Assembly (NCBI GenBank): GCA_029941885.1
Contig: JAPYTP010000026.1
Location: 1 to 44,827, forward strand
Direction: 5' to 3'
From: Myxococcota bacterium
GTDB lineage: Bacteria > Myxococcota_A > UBA9160 > UBA4427
DNA: 44,827 bases
Made by a program: the position numbers and the translations under genes. Of the stretch, positions 16,226 to 25,082 are shown piece by piece. A model generated the notes under the pieces. The model did no database searches, was not told the DNA's origin, and saw only the letters and a program-made list of their open reading frames with translations. Positions within the stretch are counted from its first letter, which is position 1. Each line of letters starts with the position of its first letter.

Positions 16226-16537
16226 TTAAGGAACGGTTCCCAGTTTGTCCCGAGCGGACTTCACCTTGTCTTCCATCCGCACCCCGGACCGATCTCGGCG
16301 ATCATCGATCTTGATCACCGTCCCGACTCGTTCCGCACCCGCGTCGAAGACCGCCTCCTGCATCGCACGAATCACCTCGAAGAGATCCTCGGGTTCTCCC
16401 TCGAGCGTCGTGAACATCGAATCGAGCTGCCAACGCACGCGATCCTGCTCCTCGAGCACACGCAGCGCGGCCGCCACGTACTCTGAAACTGAGATGCCGA
16501 CACCCAGTGGGGAGATACTAACTGCTGCAATCGCCAT
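16226..16537 (-). CDS. MTH1187-family thiamine-binding-like protein
   Basis: 103 aa, small alpha/beta protein. MAIAAVSISPLGVGISVSEYVAAALRVLEE and the central MFTTLEGEPEDLFEVIRAMQEAVFDAGAERVGTVIKIDDRRD are typical of the DUF77/YqgV (MTH1187) family, for which thiamine or pyrimidine binding has been reported for members. The TTLEG segment and the final IKIDDR are conserved. No clear ribosome site before ATG 16537. It sits between cysH and folK, 28 bases downstream of folK, and the three are probably in one transcription unit. Confidence 0.85.
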   Translation of the reverse strand: MAIAAVSISPLGVGISVSEYVAAALRVLEEQDRVRWQLDSMFTTLEGEPEDLFEVIRAMQEAVFDAGAERVGTVIKIDDRRDRSGVRMEDKVKSARDKLGTVP

Positions 16538-16565
16538 GGAGCGAGTGTACGCCCGCGCGCCGAGA

Positions 16566-17129
16566 TCAGCCTCCCTCCCTCGATTCGCCCACATCCGCTC
16601 GATTGCCCGGCCATCCGGGCGGTCTCGACCAGACCAGCACATCCCCCTTGTCGGGCTGCCTTCGCGCGATCTCGGCAACGGACAGGCCCACCACGGGATG
16701 CCGAAATTTCGGCGCCAGCTGCGCCATCGGCAGCATCACGAAGGCGCGTTCGTGGGCGCGGGGATGGGGGACGACGAGTTCCGGCAGCTCGATGCATTGA
16801 TCCCCGTAGAAGAGGAGGTCGAGGTCGATCCGCCGCGGCCCCCATCGAACGGCATCGGGTCCGCGGTCGCGGCCGAGCCGCGCCTCGATTCTCTGAAGTC
16901 GGTGCAGCAGTTCGAGGGGAGCGAGCCAGGTTCGCAGCTCGATCGCCGCGTTCAGATAGGCGGCCTGTCCTCCGGGCCCAACGGGCGCCGTCTCGTAGAC
17001 GGGGGAGGCCGCCAACAGCAGGAGATCCCTTTCGCTCTCGAAGGACTCGATGACCGCTGCAAAGGTCGCCTCTCGATCCCCGAGATTCGCCCCGACGGCA
17101 ACGTAGACGATCTCTCCACCGACCCTCAT
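16566..17129 (-). CDS. folK: 2-amino-4-hydroxy-6-hydroxymethyldihydropteridine pyrophosphokinase
   Basis: 187 aa. Transfers pyrophosphate from ATP to hydroxymethyldihydropterin, the step before dihydropteroate synthase in folate synthesis. Clear landmarks: VYVAVGANLGDREATF at the N-terminus, SPVYETAPVGPGGQAAYLNAAIEL, LHRLQRIEARLGRDRGPD, the signature RWGPRRIDLDLLFYGD, and PHPRAHERAFVMLPMAQLAP. ATG 17129 is chosen for GTGGGAG directly upstream. The C-terminus extends about 20 residues beyond the core, ending RADVGESREGG. Divergent from the aminotransferase gene, with a 202-base gap. Confidence 0.95.
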   Translation of the reverse strand: MRVGGEIVYVAVGANLGDREATFAAVIESFESERDLLLLAASPVYETAPVGPGGQAAYLNAAIELRTWLAPLELLHRLQRIEARLGRDRGPDAVRWGPRRIDLDLLFYGDQCIELPELVVPHPRAHERAFVMLPMAQLAPKFRHPVVGLSVAEIARRQPDKGDVLVWSRPPGWPGNRADVGESREGG

Positions 17130-17331
17130 CTCCCACTCCCTCGCGCGCGTTTTCCGCCGCGCCCTCGAAGGATAGATCGCGTCGGGTATTCTCCGCGCCC
17201 CCAACGGAGCCGATGATGCCTTCCCATTCCACGAATGACCGCCAGGACGCGCGCAGAGGTCCATGCCCCACCCAGACCCGGGGAGAATGGTGGCCGCATC
17301 GCTCCGCGAAGCGGCGCCCTACAATCACGCC

Positions 17332-18666
17332 ATGACCGCGTCCGAATCCAGGCAGATGACCGCCGACACCCTGGCCCCGGCACTCCGCACAAAAGTCCCC
17401 GGACCCGAGTCGCGCGCTCTTGCCGCACGGCTCGCGAGGGTCGAGAGCCGGAACGTGACCGCCCTCGACCCGGTTCCAATCTTCTGGGAACGAGCCGAGG
17501 GCGCCAATCTCTGGGACGTCGACGGCAATCTCTTCGTCGATCTCACGGCGGCGTTCGGCGTCGCAAACGTCGGCCATGCCCACCCCGATGTAGTCGAAGC
17601 GCTCACGAACCAGGCGGGCACATTGCTCCACGGAATGGGCGACGTCCACCCGCCGCGGGTGAAGGTCGAGCTGCTGGAACGCCTCGCGACTCTCTATCCA
17701 CGCGGCGATGCGGACGAGCCGCCTCGCGTCCGGACTGTCCTGTCCTCTTCTGGATCCGATGCCATCGAGATCGCGATCAAGACCGCCCTGCTCGCAACCG
17801 GACGCGCGGGTCTGCTCGCCTTCGAGGGCGCCTATCACGGACTCTCTCTAGGGGCCCTCGACTGCACCTGGCGTCGCGATTTCCGTGAACCCTTCGAAGC
17901 GAGACTGCCAGGGGCCACCCGTTTCGCGCCCTTCGACGACCTCGACGCGGTCCGCCGGCTCGCTGCGGAATCAGGAGACTCGATCGGCGCCCTGCTGGTC
18001 GAACCGATCCAGGGGCGCGGCGGCGAGCGCGTCCCTTCCGCTGGCTTTCTGCGAGGACTGCGCGAAATCTGTGACGAGACGGGTTGGCTGCTCATCGCCG
18101 ACGAGATCTACACCGGATTCGGTCGCACCGGTGCGATCTTCGCTTGCGATCACGAAGGTGTCATTCCCGACCTCCTGTGCGTCGGTAAGGGACTCGCTTC
18201 GGGAATGCCACTCTCGGCCTGTATCGGTCTCGAAAACGTGTTCGAGGCGTGGCCACGCTCCGAGGGAGAGGCACTTCATACCCAGACATTCCTCGGTCAT
18301 CCAGCAAGCTGCGCTGCGGCCCTCGCTTCTCTCGAAGTCTCCAGGCGGGACGACCTGCCGGAGCGCGCCCGCACCCTCGGCGCCGAGGTCCTCGAAGGGT
18401 TGCGAACACGACTCTCCTCCGTGTCCGCGGTGAGCGACGTCCGCGGCCTCGGTCTGATGATCGGAATCGAATGCACGACCCCGGAGATCTCCCTCGCCAC
18501 CACCGAGCGTCTTTTGGAACGGGGTTACGTACTCCTGCCCTCTGGCGACGGGGGGCGCGTACTCTCGCTCACTCCACCCCTGTCGATCGGCCGTGACGCG
18601 ATCATGAGCGCCTGCGACGCGATCGTCACGGGCCTTGAAGAGGCCGCGAGGGAGGGCCGCGCATGA
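17332..18666 (+). CDS. Class III aminotransferase, first gene of the LuxE-LuxC operon
   Basis: 444 aa, PLP-dependent fold-type I. Seen: FWERAEGANLWDVDGNLFVDLTAAFGVANVGHAHPDV (class III N-terminal), SSSGSDAIEIAIKTAL (phosphate-binding), AYHGLSLGAL, LLVEPIQGRGGERVPSAGF, LLIADEIYTGFGRTG with the Asp that pairs with the PLP nitrogen, and CVGKGLASGMPLSAC with the Schiff-base lysine (about 286). C-terminal HTQTFLGHPASCAAAL is the other class signature. Class III members act on omega-amino groups, for example 4-aminobutyrate, acetylornithine, lysine, diamines. ATG 17332 is used; ATG 17356 has AGG 5 bases ahead and is equally possible. The stop overlaps the LuxE-type start (ATGA at 18663), so translation is coupled. 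Confidence 0.92.
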   Translation: MTASESRQMTADTLAPALRTKVPGPESRALAARLARVESRNVTALDPVPIFWERAEGANLWDVDGNLFVDLTAAFGVANVGHAHPDVVEALTNQAGTLLHGMGDVHPPRVKVELLERLATLYPRGDADEPPRVRTVLSSSGSDAIEIAIKTALLATGRAGLLAFEGAYHGLSLGALDCTWRRDFREPFEARLPGATRFAPFDDLDAVRRLAAESGDSIGALLVEPIQGRGGERVPSAGFLRGLREICDETGWLLIADEIYTGFGRTGAIFACDHEGVIPDLLCVGKGLASGMPLSACIGLENVFEAWPRSEGEALHTQTFLGHPASCAAALASLEVSRRDDLPERARTLGAEVLEGLRTRLSSVSAVSDVRGLGLMIGIECTTPEISLATTERLLERGYVLLPSGDGGRVLSLTPPLSIGRDAIMSACDAIVTGLEEAAREGRA

Positions 18667-19802
18667 AGCGCGCCGAACTCGAAGCCGAGATCCTCACGTG
18701 GATCGCTGAGACGCCCTGGACTCCGGAACCCGCTCGTTTCGAGCGGCTCGCGCTGTCGCTATTCGAGTTCCAGTTCAGCGCCTGCGATCCCTACGCGCGG
18801 TTGTGTCGATCGATGGAGCGAATTCCCGGCACGGTCTCGCGCAGCGAGGACATCCCGGCGGTGCCGACGGGTGCATTCAAGGAGTTCGACCTCCGCTGTT
18901 TCCCAAAAGACGAAACCCTCCTCACGTTCTGCACGAGCGGGACCGCGATCGATCGCCGCGGTCGGCTTCACCTCGACACCCTCGCCCTCTACCAGGCATC
19001 CCTGCTCGCGAGCCTGCGACAGAACTTCCTCACCGATCTCGTGGGCCAGCGGGCAACGATGCGTTTCCTCGCACCCTCGGCGGAAGAAGCCGCCGATTCG
19101 TCGCTTTCGCACATGTTCGAGATTCTTCGGAGAGAGGAGGGCAGCCCCCGAAGCGGCTTCGATCTGTCGGAGGGGCGACTCGATCTCGAGGCCTTCGCAT
19201 CCGCGATCGAGGTCGCGCGGAGTGAGGGGCGCACCCTCGTCGTGGCGGGAACTGCTTTCGCATTCGTCCACCTTCTCGATGCCGTCGCAGCGGGCGAGGC
19301 GGGGGCGCTCGTCGGAGGTTTCGACCTGCCGGCGAATTCTCGGGTCATGGAAACGGGTGGCTTCAAGGGTCGCAGCCGGGAGATCCCGCGTGAGGTCCTT
19401 CGGGCGAAAATCGCACGGCTCTTCGGAATCGCAGAATCCCGCGTCGTGAACCAGTACGGCATGACGGAACTCGGCAGTCAATTCTACGACTCGACCCTCG
19501 TCGATCCGGATGGGCCCCGGCGAAAGCTCATCCCTCCCTGGACTCGCGTCCGTTTCGTCGATCCCGAATCGGGTCGCGACGTCGACGAGGGAGAGGTCGG
19601 AATGATCGTGATCCACGATCTGGCGAATACCGGAAGCATCGCGGCCCTCCAGACCGCGGATCTCGGCCGCGCAATCCTCGGCGCGAAGGGTGAGCGAATC
19701 GGTTTCGACGTGCTGGGTCGCGAGCTCGGCGCGGAGGCCAAGGGCTGCTCGATCGCGACGGACGTCATGCTCGCGGCTTCACGCAGAGGGAACTCGGGAT
19801 GA
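18663..19802 (+). CDS. LuxE-type acyl-protein synthetase
   Basis: 379 aa. LuxE activates a fatty acid with ATP to an acyl-AMP, and in the bacterial luminescence system passes the acyl group to LuxC. Seen: FEFQFSACDPYARLCRSM (typical N-terminal of the family), VPTGAFKEFDLRCFP, LLTFCTSGTAIDRRGRLHLD (P-loop-like segment of adenylate-forming enzymes), GTAFAFVHLLDAV, GGFKGRSREIPREVL, VVNQYGMTELGSQFYDS (the motif containing NxYGxTE), and the end GCSIATDVML, where LuxE has its acyl-carrying cysteine. It starts inside the aminotransferase stop and its own stop overlaps the next start (ATGA at 19799). Distinct from medium- or long-chain acyl-CoA ligases. Substrate chain length is unknown. Confidence 0.87.
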   Translation: MKRAELEAEILTWIAETPWTPEPARFERLALSLFEFQFSACDPYARLCRSMERIPGTVSRSEDIPAVPTGAFKEFDLRCFPKDETLLTFCTSGTAIDRRGRLHLDTLALYQASLLASLRQNFLTDLVGQRATMRFLAPSAEEAADSSLSHMFEILRREEGSPRSGFDLSEGRLDLEAFASAIEVARSEGRTLVVAGTAFAFVHLLDAVAAGEAGALVGGFDLPANSRVMETGGFKGRSREIPREVLRAKIARLFGIAESRVVNQYGMTELGSQFYDSTLVDPDGPRRKLIPPWTRVRFVDPESGRDVDEGEVGMIVIHDLANTGSIAALQTADLGRAILGAKGERIGFDVLGRELGAEAKGCSIATDVMLAASRRGNSG

Positions 19803-21121
19803 GCCGGCTCGAGATCGAATGGCCGGACGAGGGAGCTGAGCGCGTTCGAGCAGCTCGCGGGAGACTCTCCCTGGCGGGCACAGCCCTTCGCGCGATGTCC
19901 CTCGAAGAGCGGCTCACGGCCGTCGCTCGGGTACTCGAAGATTGGACGGCGGCGGATTCGCCCTGGCGCCGCGAGCTTGCAAGCACCCTCTCGGACGCGA
20001 CGCCCTTCGCCGCGGGAACGATCACGGAGGGGCTCGAGAGTGCTCTCCGCGCGTGGCGACCCGAGCGACTGGTCGAGTGCGCCCGTGCCGAGCTGGCCGT
20101 CACCTATCCCAACGGCGGTCGGACCCTGGTTCCCTTCGAGTGGACGACGGTCGTGACAGGAGGGTCGATCCCGATGCCGACGATCCTGTCGGCTCTGCTG
20201 CCGCTCGTCGTCGGCTCGCCCGTTCTGCTGCGCGAGACGTCGAAAGATCCCGTCACCGCGGGACTCCTCGCGCGCTCACTCGAGGCCCGGGATGAACGTC
20301 TCGCTCGCAGCTTCGAGCATCTGTCTTTCCGTGCAACCGATCGGGAGGCCTTCGACGCGGCGCTCGCGGCTCCTTGCATCGTGGCCACCGGATCCGACGA
20401 GACGATCTCCTCGATCTCGAATCGGCTGGGGCCCCTGCAGCGACTCGTCCCCCATGGCCACCGCTTCTCGATCGGCCTCTTGGGAGCCGAGATCGGCAAC
20501 GACCGAGCCGGACTCCAGGAGGCCGCCCGGGGCATCGCGTTGGACGTGGCACGTTGGGATCAGTCGGGCTGCCTGTCTCCCGTGGTCGTGTACCTGCTAG
20601 ACGTCCGAGCGGAGGACGCGGAAGAGATTGGGCGAACGATCGCTGAATCCCTTGCGGCTTTGTCCGCGTCGATGCCAAGAGGTCACGTCGACCCCGAGAC
20701 CCGCGCCCAGATTGCAAGCGAGCGCTCGGAAGCCAGGATGCGATGTGCATCGGGCCAGGCGTTGCTGTTCGAAGGTTCGGATCACACCGTGGTCCTCGAG
20801 AACGATGCCCAACCCCGCCCCGCCCCGCTGCATCGCTTCCTTCGCCTAATGCCCGTCGACTCGCAAGAGGCGCTCGTTGCCGCGCTCACGCCTTTTTCGG
20901 GTCATCTGTCGACCGTTGCGATCGCCGGGGTCCCGAATGGGACCCATACTACTGACTCATTGTTAGTAGATGTCACGGCCGATCTTTCGAGGTTAGACGT
21001 TTCGCGTATCACGCAACCGGGTCGGATGCAGACACCCCCGATCGATTGGCCTCATGACGGGTTGCCGCTGTTCACACCCATCGCGCGCTTCTCGGTATGC
21101 GACAGTTTTGGCCGCATGTAG
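19799..21121 (+). CDS. LuxC-type acyl-CoA reductase
   Basis: 440 aa. LuxC reduces an activated acyl group to the aldehyde with NADPH through an acyl-cysteine. Seen: a helical N-terminal part, VVTGGSIPMPTILSALLPLVVGSPVLLR, TSKDPVTAGLLARSL, then IVATGSDETI, HGHRFSIGLLG and the active-site DQSGCLSPVVVYL with the nucleophilic cysteine at about residue 258. The C-terminal part FLRLMPVDSQEAL and HLSTVAIAGV is usual in the family (pfam LuxC). Coupled to the LuxE-type gene, as LuxC and LuxE are in other bacteria, but the luxAB genes are absent, so luminescence is not indicated. The aldehyde may go to the upstream aminotransferase. Confidence 0.9.
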   Translation: MSRLEIEWPDEGAERVRAARGRLSLAGTALRAMSLEERLTAVARVLEDWTAADSPWRRELASTLSDATPFAAGTITEGLESALRAWRPERLVECARAELAVTYPNGGRTLVPFEWTTVVTGGSIPMPTILSALLPLVVGSPVLLRETSKDPVTAGLLARSLEARDERLARSFEHLSFRATDREAFDAALAAPCIVATGSDETISSISNRLGPLQRLVPHGHRFSIGLLGAEIGNDRAGLQEAARGIALDVARWDQSGCLSPVVVYLLDVRAEDAEEIGRTIAESLAALSASMPRGHVDPETRAQIASERSEARMRCASGQALLFEGSDHTVVLENDAQPRPAPLHRFLRLMPVDSQEALVAALTPFSGHLSTVAIAGVPNGTHTTDSLLVDVTADLSRLDVSRITQPGRMQTPPIDWPHDGLPLFTPIARFSVCDSFGRM

Positions 21122-21139
21122 GATATTTGATCTTACTGC

Positions 21140-21168
21140 TTCTCAGATTTAGACCTCTTTCGTACAAT
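21140..21168 (+). promoter_or_regulatory. Candidate promoter of the XRE regulator
   Basis: TTCTCA (4 of 6) and TACAAT (5 of 6) are spaced by 17 bases, in an AT-rich gap of 170 bases between the LuxC-type and XRE genes. Start of transcription would be near 21175, about 117 bases before the ATG. Confidence 0.4.
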
Positions 21169-21291
21169 CGCTTAGTAAAATTTCGACTATCATGGGCTCC
21201 ACCTGCCTACGATGGCAGACACGGCTAAGTCACGTATCCGGCTCATCCGTCCTATGCCTTTTGCGGGCCTGGGATCGGAGGCTTTCGGTAG

Positions 21292-22101
21292 ATGTTCGAT
21301 ACCAGTCACGCGCTCAACGACATGGCGAAGCAGATTCGCGCCTGCCGCGCAGCGGACGGTCTGACCCTTCAGCAGCTCGCTGCGCGAAGTGGCGTGGCCG
21401 CTAGCACCATCCACAAGGTCGAAGCACGCCAGATGGTCCCAACCGTCTCCGTGCTCCTCAAGATTGCAAAGGGTCTCGGCTGCCGTCCCGAAGAGCTGAT
21501 CCGCGATACGCCGGAAGACTCGGCGGTCGAGCACAACGGCATCGCCGCCACTCCTGACGCCACAATGAATGGCACGCCGGAGCGCGTGGCCGAGCAGGGG
21601 AACGGGACCGTTGCCATGGCCCGACCTTCCGTCGGCGTCTGGCAGATCGATCTCTCCGCGGACAAGTTGTTTCCGCCGCTCGACCTCGATCCGCGCCAGC
21701 GGGCGATCGTGCTCGTGGAACGAGGGGAAGTCGATCTGCAGGCCGGAAGCCAACGAATTCGGATGGCTGCGGGCGACTGCATCGAAATCGAGGGAGGCCG
21801 CATCGAGTCTCTCGAGAGCCAGCCGCAAACAGCGAGCCTGACACTGATCGTCTCGCCGCCAGGCGATCTCGATCGCCGTCTGGATCAGCCTCGACCCTCG
21901 GCCCCGGCCTCATCTAGCCAGATGCCCATCTACGCGCGAAGCCGCGAATCGATCGGGGATCGCGCCGGCGCGCCTTTCGTCGATTTCAGTCTCGAAGATC
22001 AATTCTCCCGATCCTGGAGTCACGGGAGAATTGATTTCCCCTGCGATCCTGGGGATCTATGTCGATCTAGGACCGAATCGATCCCATATTTACAGGACTA
22101 G
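21292..22101 (+). CDS. XRE-family transcriptional regulator with cupin-like C-terminal half
   Basis: 269 aa. Residues 11-67 are an HTH_3 domain: ADGLTLQQLAARSGVAASTIHKVEARQMVPTVSVLLKIAKGLGCRPEEL. After a linker, residues about 118-200 form a cupin-like strand set: RAIVLVERGEVDLQAGSQRIRMAAGDCIEIEGG; the metal-binding histidines of true cupins are missing, so it may sense a small organic ligand. ATG 21292 has GGAGG about 10 bases ahead. The last 34 codons pass through a 13-bp inverted repeat (21998-22035) and overlap the -35 of the next gene, and their residues are not domain-like, so the true C-terminus may be shorter if the frame is disturbed. Same strand as, and 170 bases after, the aminotransferase-LuxE-LuxC operon, which it might control. 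Confidence 0.8.
   Translation: MFDTSHALNDMAKQIRACRAADGLTLQQLAARSGVAASTIHKVEARQMVPTVSVLLKIAKGLGCRPEELIRDTPEDSAVEHNGIAATPDATMNGTPERVAEQGNGTVAMARPSVGVWQIDLSADKLFPPLDLDPRQRAIVLVERGEVDLQAGSQRIRMAAGDCIEIEGGRIESLESQPQTASLTLIVSPPGDLDRRLDQPRPSAPASSSQMPIYARSRESIGDRAGAPFVDFSLEDQFSRSWSHGRIDFPCDPGDLCRSRTESIPYLQD
21998..22035. repeat. 13-bp perfect inverted repeat, terminator or operator
   Basis: ATCAATTCTCCCG and CGGGAGAATTGAT pair perfectly across a 12-base spacer, and TTTCCCC follows. A second small hairpin (GATCC-TGG-GGATC, 22045-22057) lies 10 bases further. The stem is long for a coding region and stands in the last part of the XRE frame, just ahead of the Rrf2-type promoter. It fits a terminator for the XRE gene, or a dyad operator. 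Confidence 0.7.
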
Positions 22102-22117
22102 ATTGGTCCGATATAGT
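22089..22117 (+). promoter_or_regulatory. SUF operon promoter with IscR-like dyad
   Basis: TTTACA (5 of 6) and TATAGT (5 of 6) are separated by 17 bases. The spacer contains GGACTAGATTGGTCC (22095-22109), a dyad whose GACT-N5-GGTC core agrees at 11 of 13 positions with the type 1 IscR site GACTRWWWYAGTC. A regulator bound there would block the promoter, which is the normal arrangement for autoregulated Rrf2-type Fe-S regulators. Confidence 0.7.
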
Positions 22118-22154
22118 TCATGCCCTCCGGCAAGGATCTGTCCGTGGAGGCGTG

Positions 22155-22640
22155 ATGTTCAGGCTCAGCAAAACGACGGATTACGGGATCGTCCTAATGG
22201 CCCAGCTCGCGTCCGATTCGAAGGACGCAGATGCGACGCCCGCGGGAGGCACGCGCGCGCTCCAGAACGCCCGCGAGCTCGCCGAGTCCTGTGACCTCCC
22301 TGTCCCCATGGTCAGCAAGATCCTGAAGGCCCTCGCGAAGGAGGGACTCCTGGTCTCTCAGCGCGGCCCGAAGGGCGGCTACAGCCTCGCGCGCGAGGCA
22401 GAGGACCTGCCGGTCGCCGAGATGATTCGCGTGCTCGAAGGTCCGGTAGCGCTCACGGATTGCGCGATTGGCCCGTTGCTCTGCGAACACGAGACGATGT
22501 GCGCCGTGCGCGCTCCTTGGCAAGAGATCAGTCGGGTCGTCGAACGCGCGCTCGAGAACGTCACGCTCGCGGATCTCGTGAGGGGACATTCCGGAACGAC
22601 GCAAACCTCGACTCCGACACTCCAGATCGAGGGCATCTAG
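22155..22640 (+). CDS. Rrf2-family SUF operon regulator
   Basis: 161 aa. [19 protein letters not shown] is the winged-helix start of Rrf2 proteins; [28 protein letters not shown] and [10 protein letters not shown] are the recognition helix and wing. Three cysteines in the C-terminal part (TDCAIG, LLCEHE, MCAVR) match the cluster-binding set of the IscR/SUF-regulator group, so it probably carries a 2Fe-2S cluster and represses the SUF genes when loaded. The strongest likeness is to the SUF-associated subfamily. ATG 22155 has GGAGG 4 bases ahead; GTG 22152 would leave no room. Promoter with its likely operator lies directly upstream; sufB follows after 94 bases. Confidence 0.9.
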   Translation: MFRLSKTTDYGIVLMAQLASDSKDADATPAGGTRALQNARELAESCDLPVPMVSKILKALAKEGLLVSQRGPKGGYSLAREAEDLPVAEMIRVLEGPVALTDCAIGPLLCEHETMCAVRAPWQEISRVVERALENVTLADLVRGHSGTTQTSTPTLQIEGI

Positions 22641-22734
22641 TACTGCGGGGGCGGCTCAGTCGTCGCCCGACCGACCAACCCCACATTCCCACGACGAATT
22701 TTCCATCCGACGCGCTGACAAGGACGAAAGAAAG

Positions 22735-24195
22735 ATGGCGAACGCCAATCAAGACCTCGAGCGACTCGCGAAGCAAGACTACAAATACGGCTTCGTGACC
22801 GACATCGAAGAGGACCGCGCCGATCCCGGTCTGACGGAAGAGGTCGTGCGGCTGATCTCGTCGAAGAAGAGCGAGCCCGATTGGCTGCTCGAATATCGCT
22901 TGAAGGCATTCCGACGCTTTCGTGAGATGCTCGACGACGGACAGGCGGAACCCGGTTGGGCCAAGGTTTCTTACCCGAAGATCGATTTCGACAAGATCGT
23001 CTACTACTCCGCTCCGAAACAGCAGGTCAAGCTCGAGAGTCTCGACGATCTCGATCCCGAGCTGCTCGCGACCTACGAAAAGCTCGGGATTTCGCTGCTC
23101 GAGCAGAAGCGTCTGAACGGAATCGCGGTCGACGCCGTATTCGACAGTGTTTCGGTTGCCACGACCTTCAAGGCGGAACTCGAGCAGCAGGGCATCATTT
23201 TCTGCTCCTTTTCCGAGGCGGTCCAGAAGCATCCGGACCTCATCAAGAAATATCTGGGCAGCGTCGTCCCCTATTCCGACAACTTCTACGCCTGTCTGAA
23301 TGCCGCGGTCTTCAGCGACGGGTCCTTCGCCTATATCCCAAAGGGTGTTCGGTGCCCGATGGAGCTTTCGACATACTTCCGGATCAACGCTGCGGGTACA
23401 GGCCAGTTCGAACGCACCTTGCTCGTCGCCGATGAAGGCGCCTACGTCAGCTACCTCGAAGGCTGCACCGCTCCACAGCGCGACGAGAACCAGCTGCACG
23501 CCGCCGTCGTCGAACTCGTCGCCCTCGATCGCGCCGAGATCAAATATTCGACCGTCCAAAATTGGTACCCCGGCAACGAGGAAGGCGTCGGTGGGATCTA
23601 CAATTTCGTGACCAAGCGGGGCGCGTGCCGGGGCTTCCGGTCGAAAATTTCCTGGACCCAGGTCGAAACCGGCTCGGCGATCACGTGGAAATATCCCTCC
23701 TGTCTCTTGATCGGCGACGAGTCGGTTGGTGAGTTCTACTCGGTCGCGATGACGAATCACCGGCAACAGGCGGATACTGGCACGAAGATGATTCATATCG
23801 GCAAGAACACGAAGAGCACGATCATCTCGAAGGGAATCAGCGCCGGCCGGGGACAACAGAGTTATCGGGGTCTCGTTCGCATGGGCCCGAAGGCAGAAGG
23901 AGCGCGCAACTACAGCCAATGCGACTCGCTCCTGATGGGCGATCGGTGCGGCGCGCACACCTTCCCCTACCTCGAGGCGAGCAACCCGACCGCGACCGTC
24001 GAGCATGAAGCGACGACGTCGAAGATCAGCGACGATCAGCTCTTCTTCTGTCGCCAACGCGGAATGTCCGAAGAGGACGCGATCTCGATGATCGTGAACG
24101 GCTTCTGCAAAGACGTGCTTCGGGAGCTGCCCATGGAATTTGCGGTCGAAGCGCAGAATCTACTTTCGGTGAGCCTAGAGGGTGCAGTCGGGTAG
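22735..24195 (+). CDS. sufB: Fe-S cluster assembly protein SufB
   Basis: 486 aa, the usual full length. SufB forms the SufBC2D scaffold on which clusters are built. Landmarks: [19 protein letters not shown] at the start, [23 protein letters not shown]-like region, [50 protein letters not shown] (where the acceptor cysteine GCTAP lies), [26 protein letters not shown] and [33 protein letters not shown]. It begins 94 bases after the Rrf2 gene. A ribosome site (GGACGAAAGAAAG) precedes the ATG. Confidence 0.97.
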   Translation: MANANQDLERLAKQDYKYGFVTDIEEDRADPGLTEEVVRLISSKKSEPDWLLEYRLKAFRRFREMLDDGQAEPGWAKVSYPKIDFDKIVYYSAPKQQVKLESLDDLDPELLATYEKLGISLLEQKRLNGIAVDAVFDSVSVATTFKAELEQQGIIFCSFSEAVQKHPDLIKKYLGSVVPYSDNFYACLNAAVFSDGSFAYIPKGVRCPMELSTYFRINAAGTGQFERTLLVADEGAYVSYLEGCTAPQRDENQLHAAVVELVALDRAEIKYSTVQNWYPGNEEGVGGIYNFVTKRGACRGFRSKISWTQVETGSAITWKYPSCLLIGDESVGEFYSVAMTNHRQQADTGTKMIHIGKNTKSTIISKGISAGRGQQSYRGLVRMGPKAEGARNYSQCDSLLMGDRCGAHTFPYLEASNPTATVEHEATTSKISDDQLFFCRQRGMSEEDAISMIVNGFCKDVLRELPMEFAVEAQNLLSVSLEGAVG

Positions 24196-24290
24196 GCGAT
24201 CCGTTCCCCTCTTCAACGTCTCCCCGAGACGCCCGCAACTCTTGTCAGCGACCCTACGCATCCGTGCGGCGGGGTCACAGGAAAGAACCA

Positions 24291-25082
24291 ATGTCCGAAG
24301 CTCCACTCCTCAGCGTTCGCAATCTTCACGCCACCGCGGGCGAGACTCCAATCCTTCGAGGAATCGATCTCGAACTACGCGCCGGCGAGGTCCACGCAAT
24401 CATGGGACCAAACGGGTCCGGCAAGAGCACGCTTTCGAACGTCCTCGTCGGAAAGCCCGGCTACGAAATCACCGACGGTGAGATTCTCTTCCGCGGTCGG
24501 AACCTGGTCGAGATGGAGCCCGAGACGCGGGCGCGCGAAGGCGTCTTTCTCGCCTTCCAATATCCCGTCGAGATACCGGGCGTCGCAAACAACTATTTCC
24601 TTCGGACCGCGGTCAACGCCGTACGTGAACATCGGGGGCTGGATGAGTTGGACGCGATCGATTTTCTCACGATCCTCAAGGAGAAGATGAAGCTCGTCGA
24701 GATGCCGGAAGACATGATGTCCCGATCGGTCAACGAAGGATTCTCCGGCGGCGAAAAGAAACGCAACGAGATCCTTCAGATGCTGCTCCTCGAGCCCAGC
24801 CTCTGCATTCTCGACGAAACAGACTCGGGTCTCGACATCGATGCCCTGCGAATCATCGCCGCCGGCGTGAATCAGATGCGCTCGAGCGAGCGATCGATGC
24901 TTGTGATCACACACTATCAGCGATTGCTCGACCATATCGTTCCCGACCATGTCCACGTCCTGTCGAATGGGAAGATCGTCCGCTCTGGAGACAAGACTCT
25001 CGCCCTCGAACTCGAAGCGAAGGGCTATGGCTGGATCGAAGAATCGCAGGATAAAGCGACGGCACACGGGGCAGGCTCATGA
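24291..25082 (+). CDS. sufC: SufC ATPase of the SUF system
   Basis: 263 aa ABC-type ATPase, soluble partner of SufB and SufD. Walker [14 protein letters not shown]-loop region [20 protein letters not shown], typical of SufC; signature [13 protein letters not shown]; Walker [19 protein letters not shown]-switch [16 protein letters not shown] 24291 has AGGAAAG 8 bases upstream; the frame extends to 24264 but without a better start. Its last codons overlap the sufD start (ATGA at 25079). Confidence 0.97.
   Translation: MSEAPLLSVRNLHATAGETPILRGIDLELRAGEVHAIMGPNGSGKSTLSNVLVGKPGYEITDGEILFRGRNLVEMEPETRAREGVFLAFQYPVEIPGVANNYFLRTAVNAVREHRGLDELDAIDFLTILKEKMKLVEMPEDMMSRSVNEGFSGGEKKRNEILQMLLLEPSLCILDETDSGLDIDALRIIAAGVNQMRSSERSMLVITHYQRLLDHIVPDHVHVLSNGKIVRSGDKTLALELEAKGYGWIEESQDKATAHGAGS

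Noticed and set aside
21122-21291. Riboswitch or attenuator in the AT-rich gap before the XRE gene
   Set aside because: No recognised aptamer core or run of regulatory codons; a promoter explains the composition.
22561-24057. Long open frame antisense to sufB, about 498 codons
   Set aside because: It is a high-GC shadow frame; sufB on the other strand is unmistakable and the antisense product has no motif.
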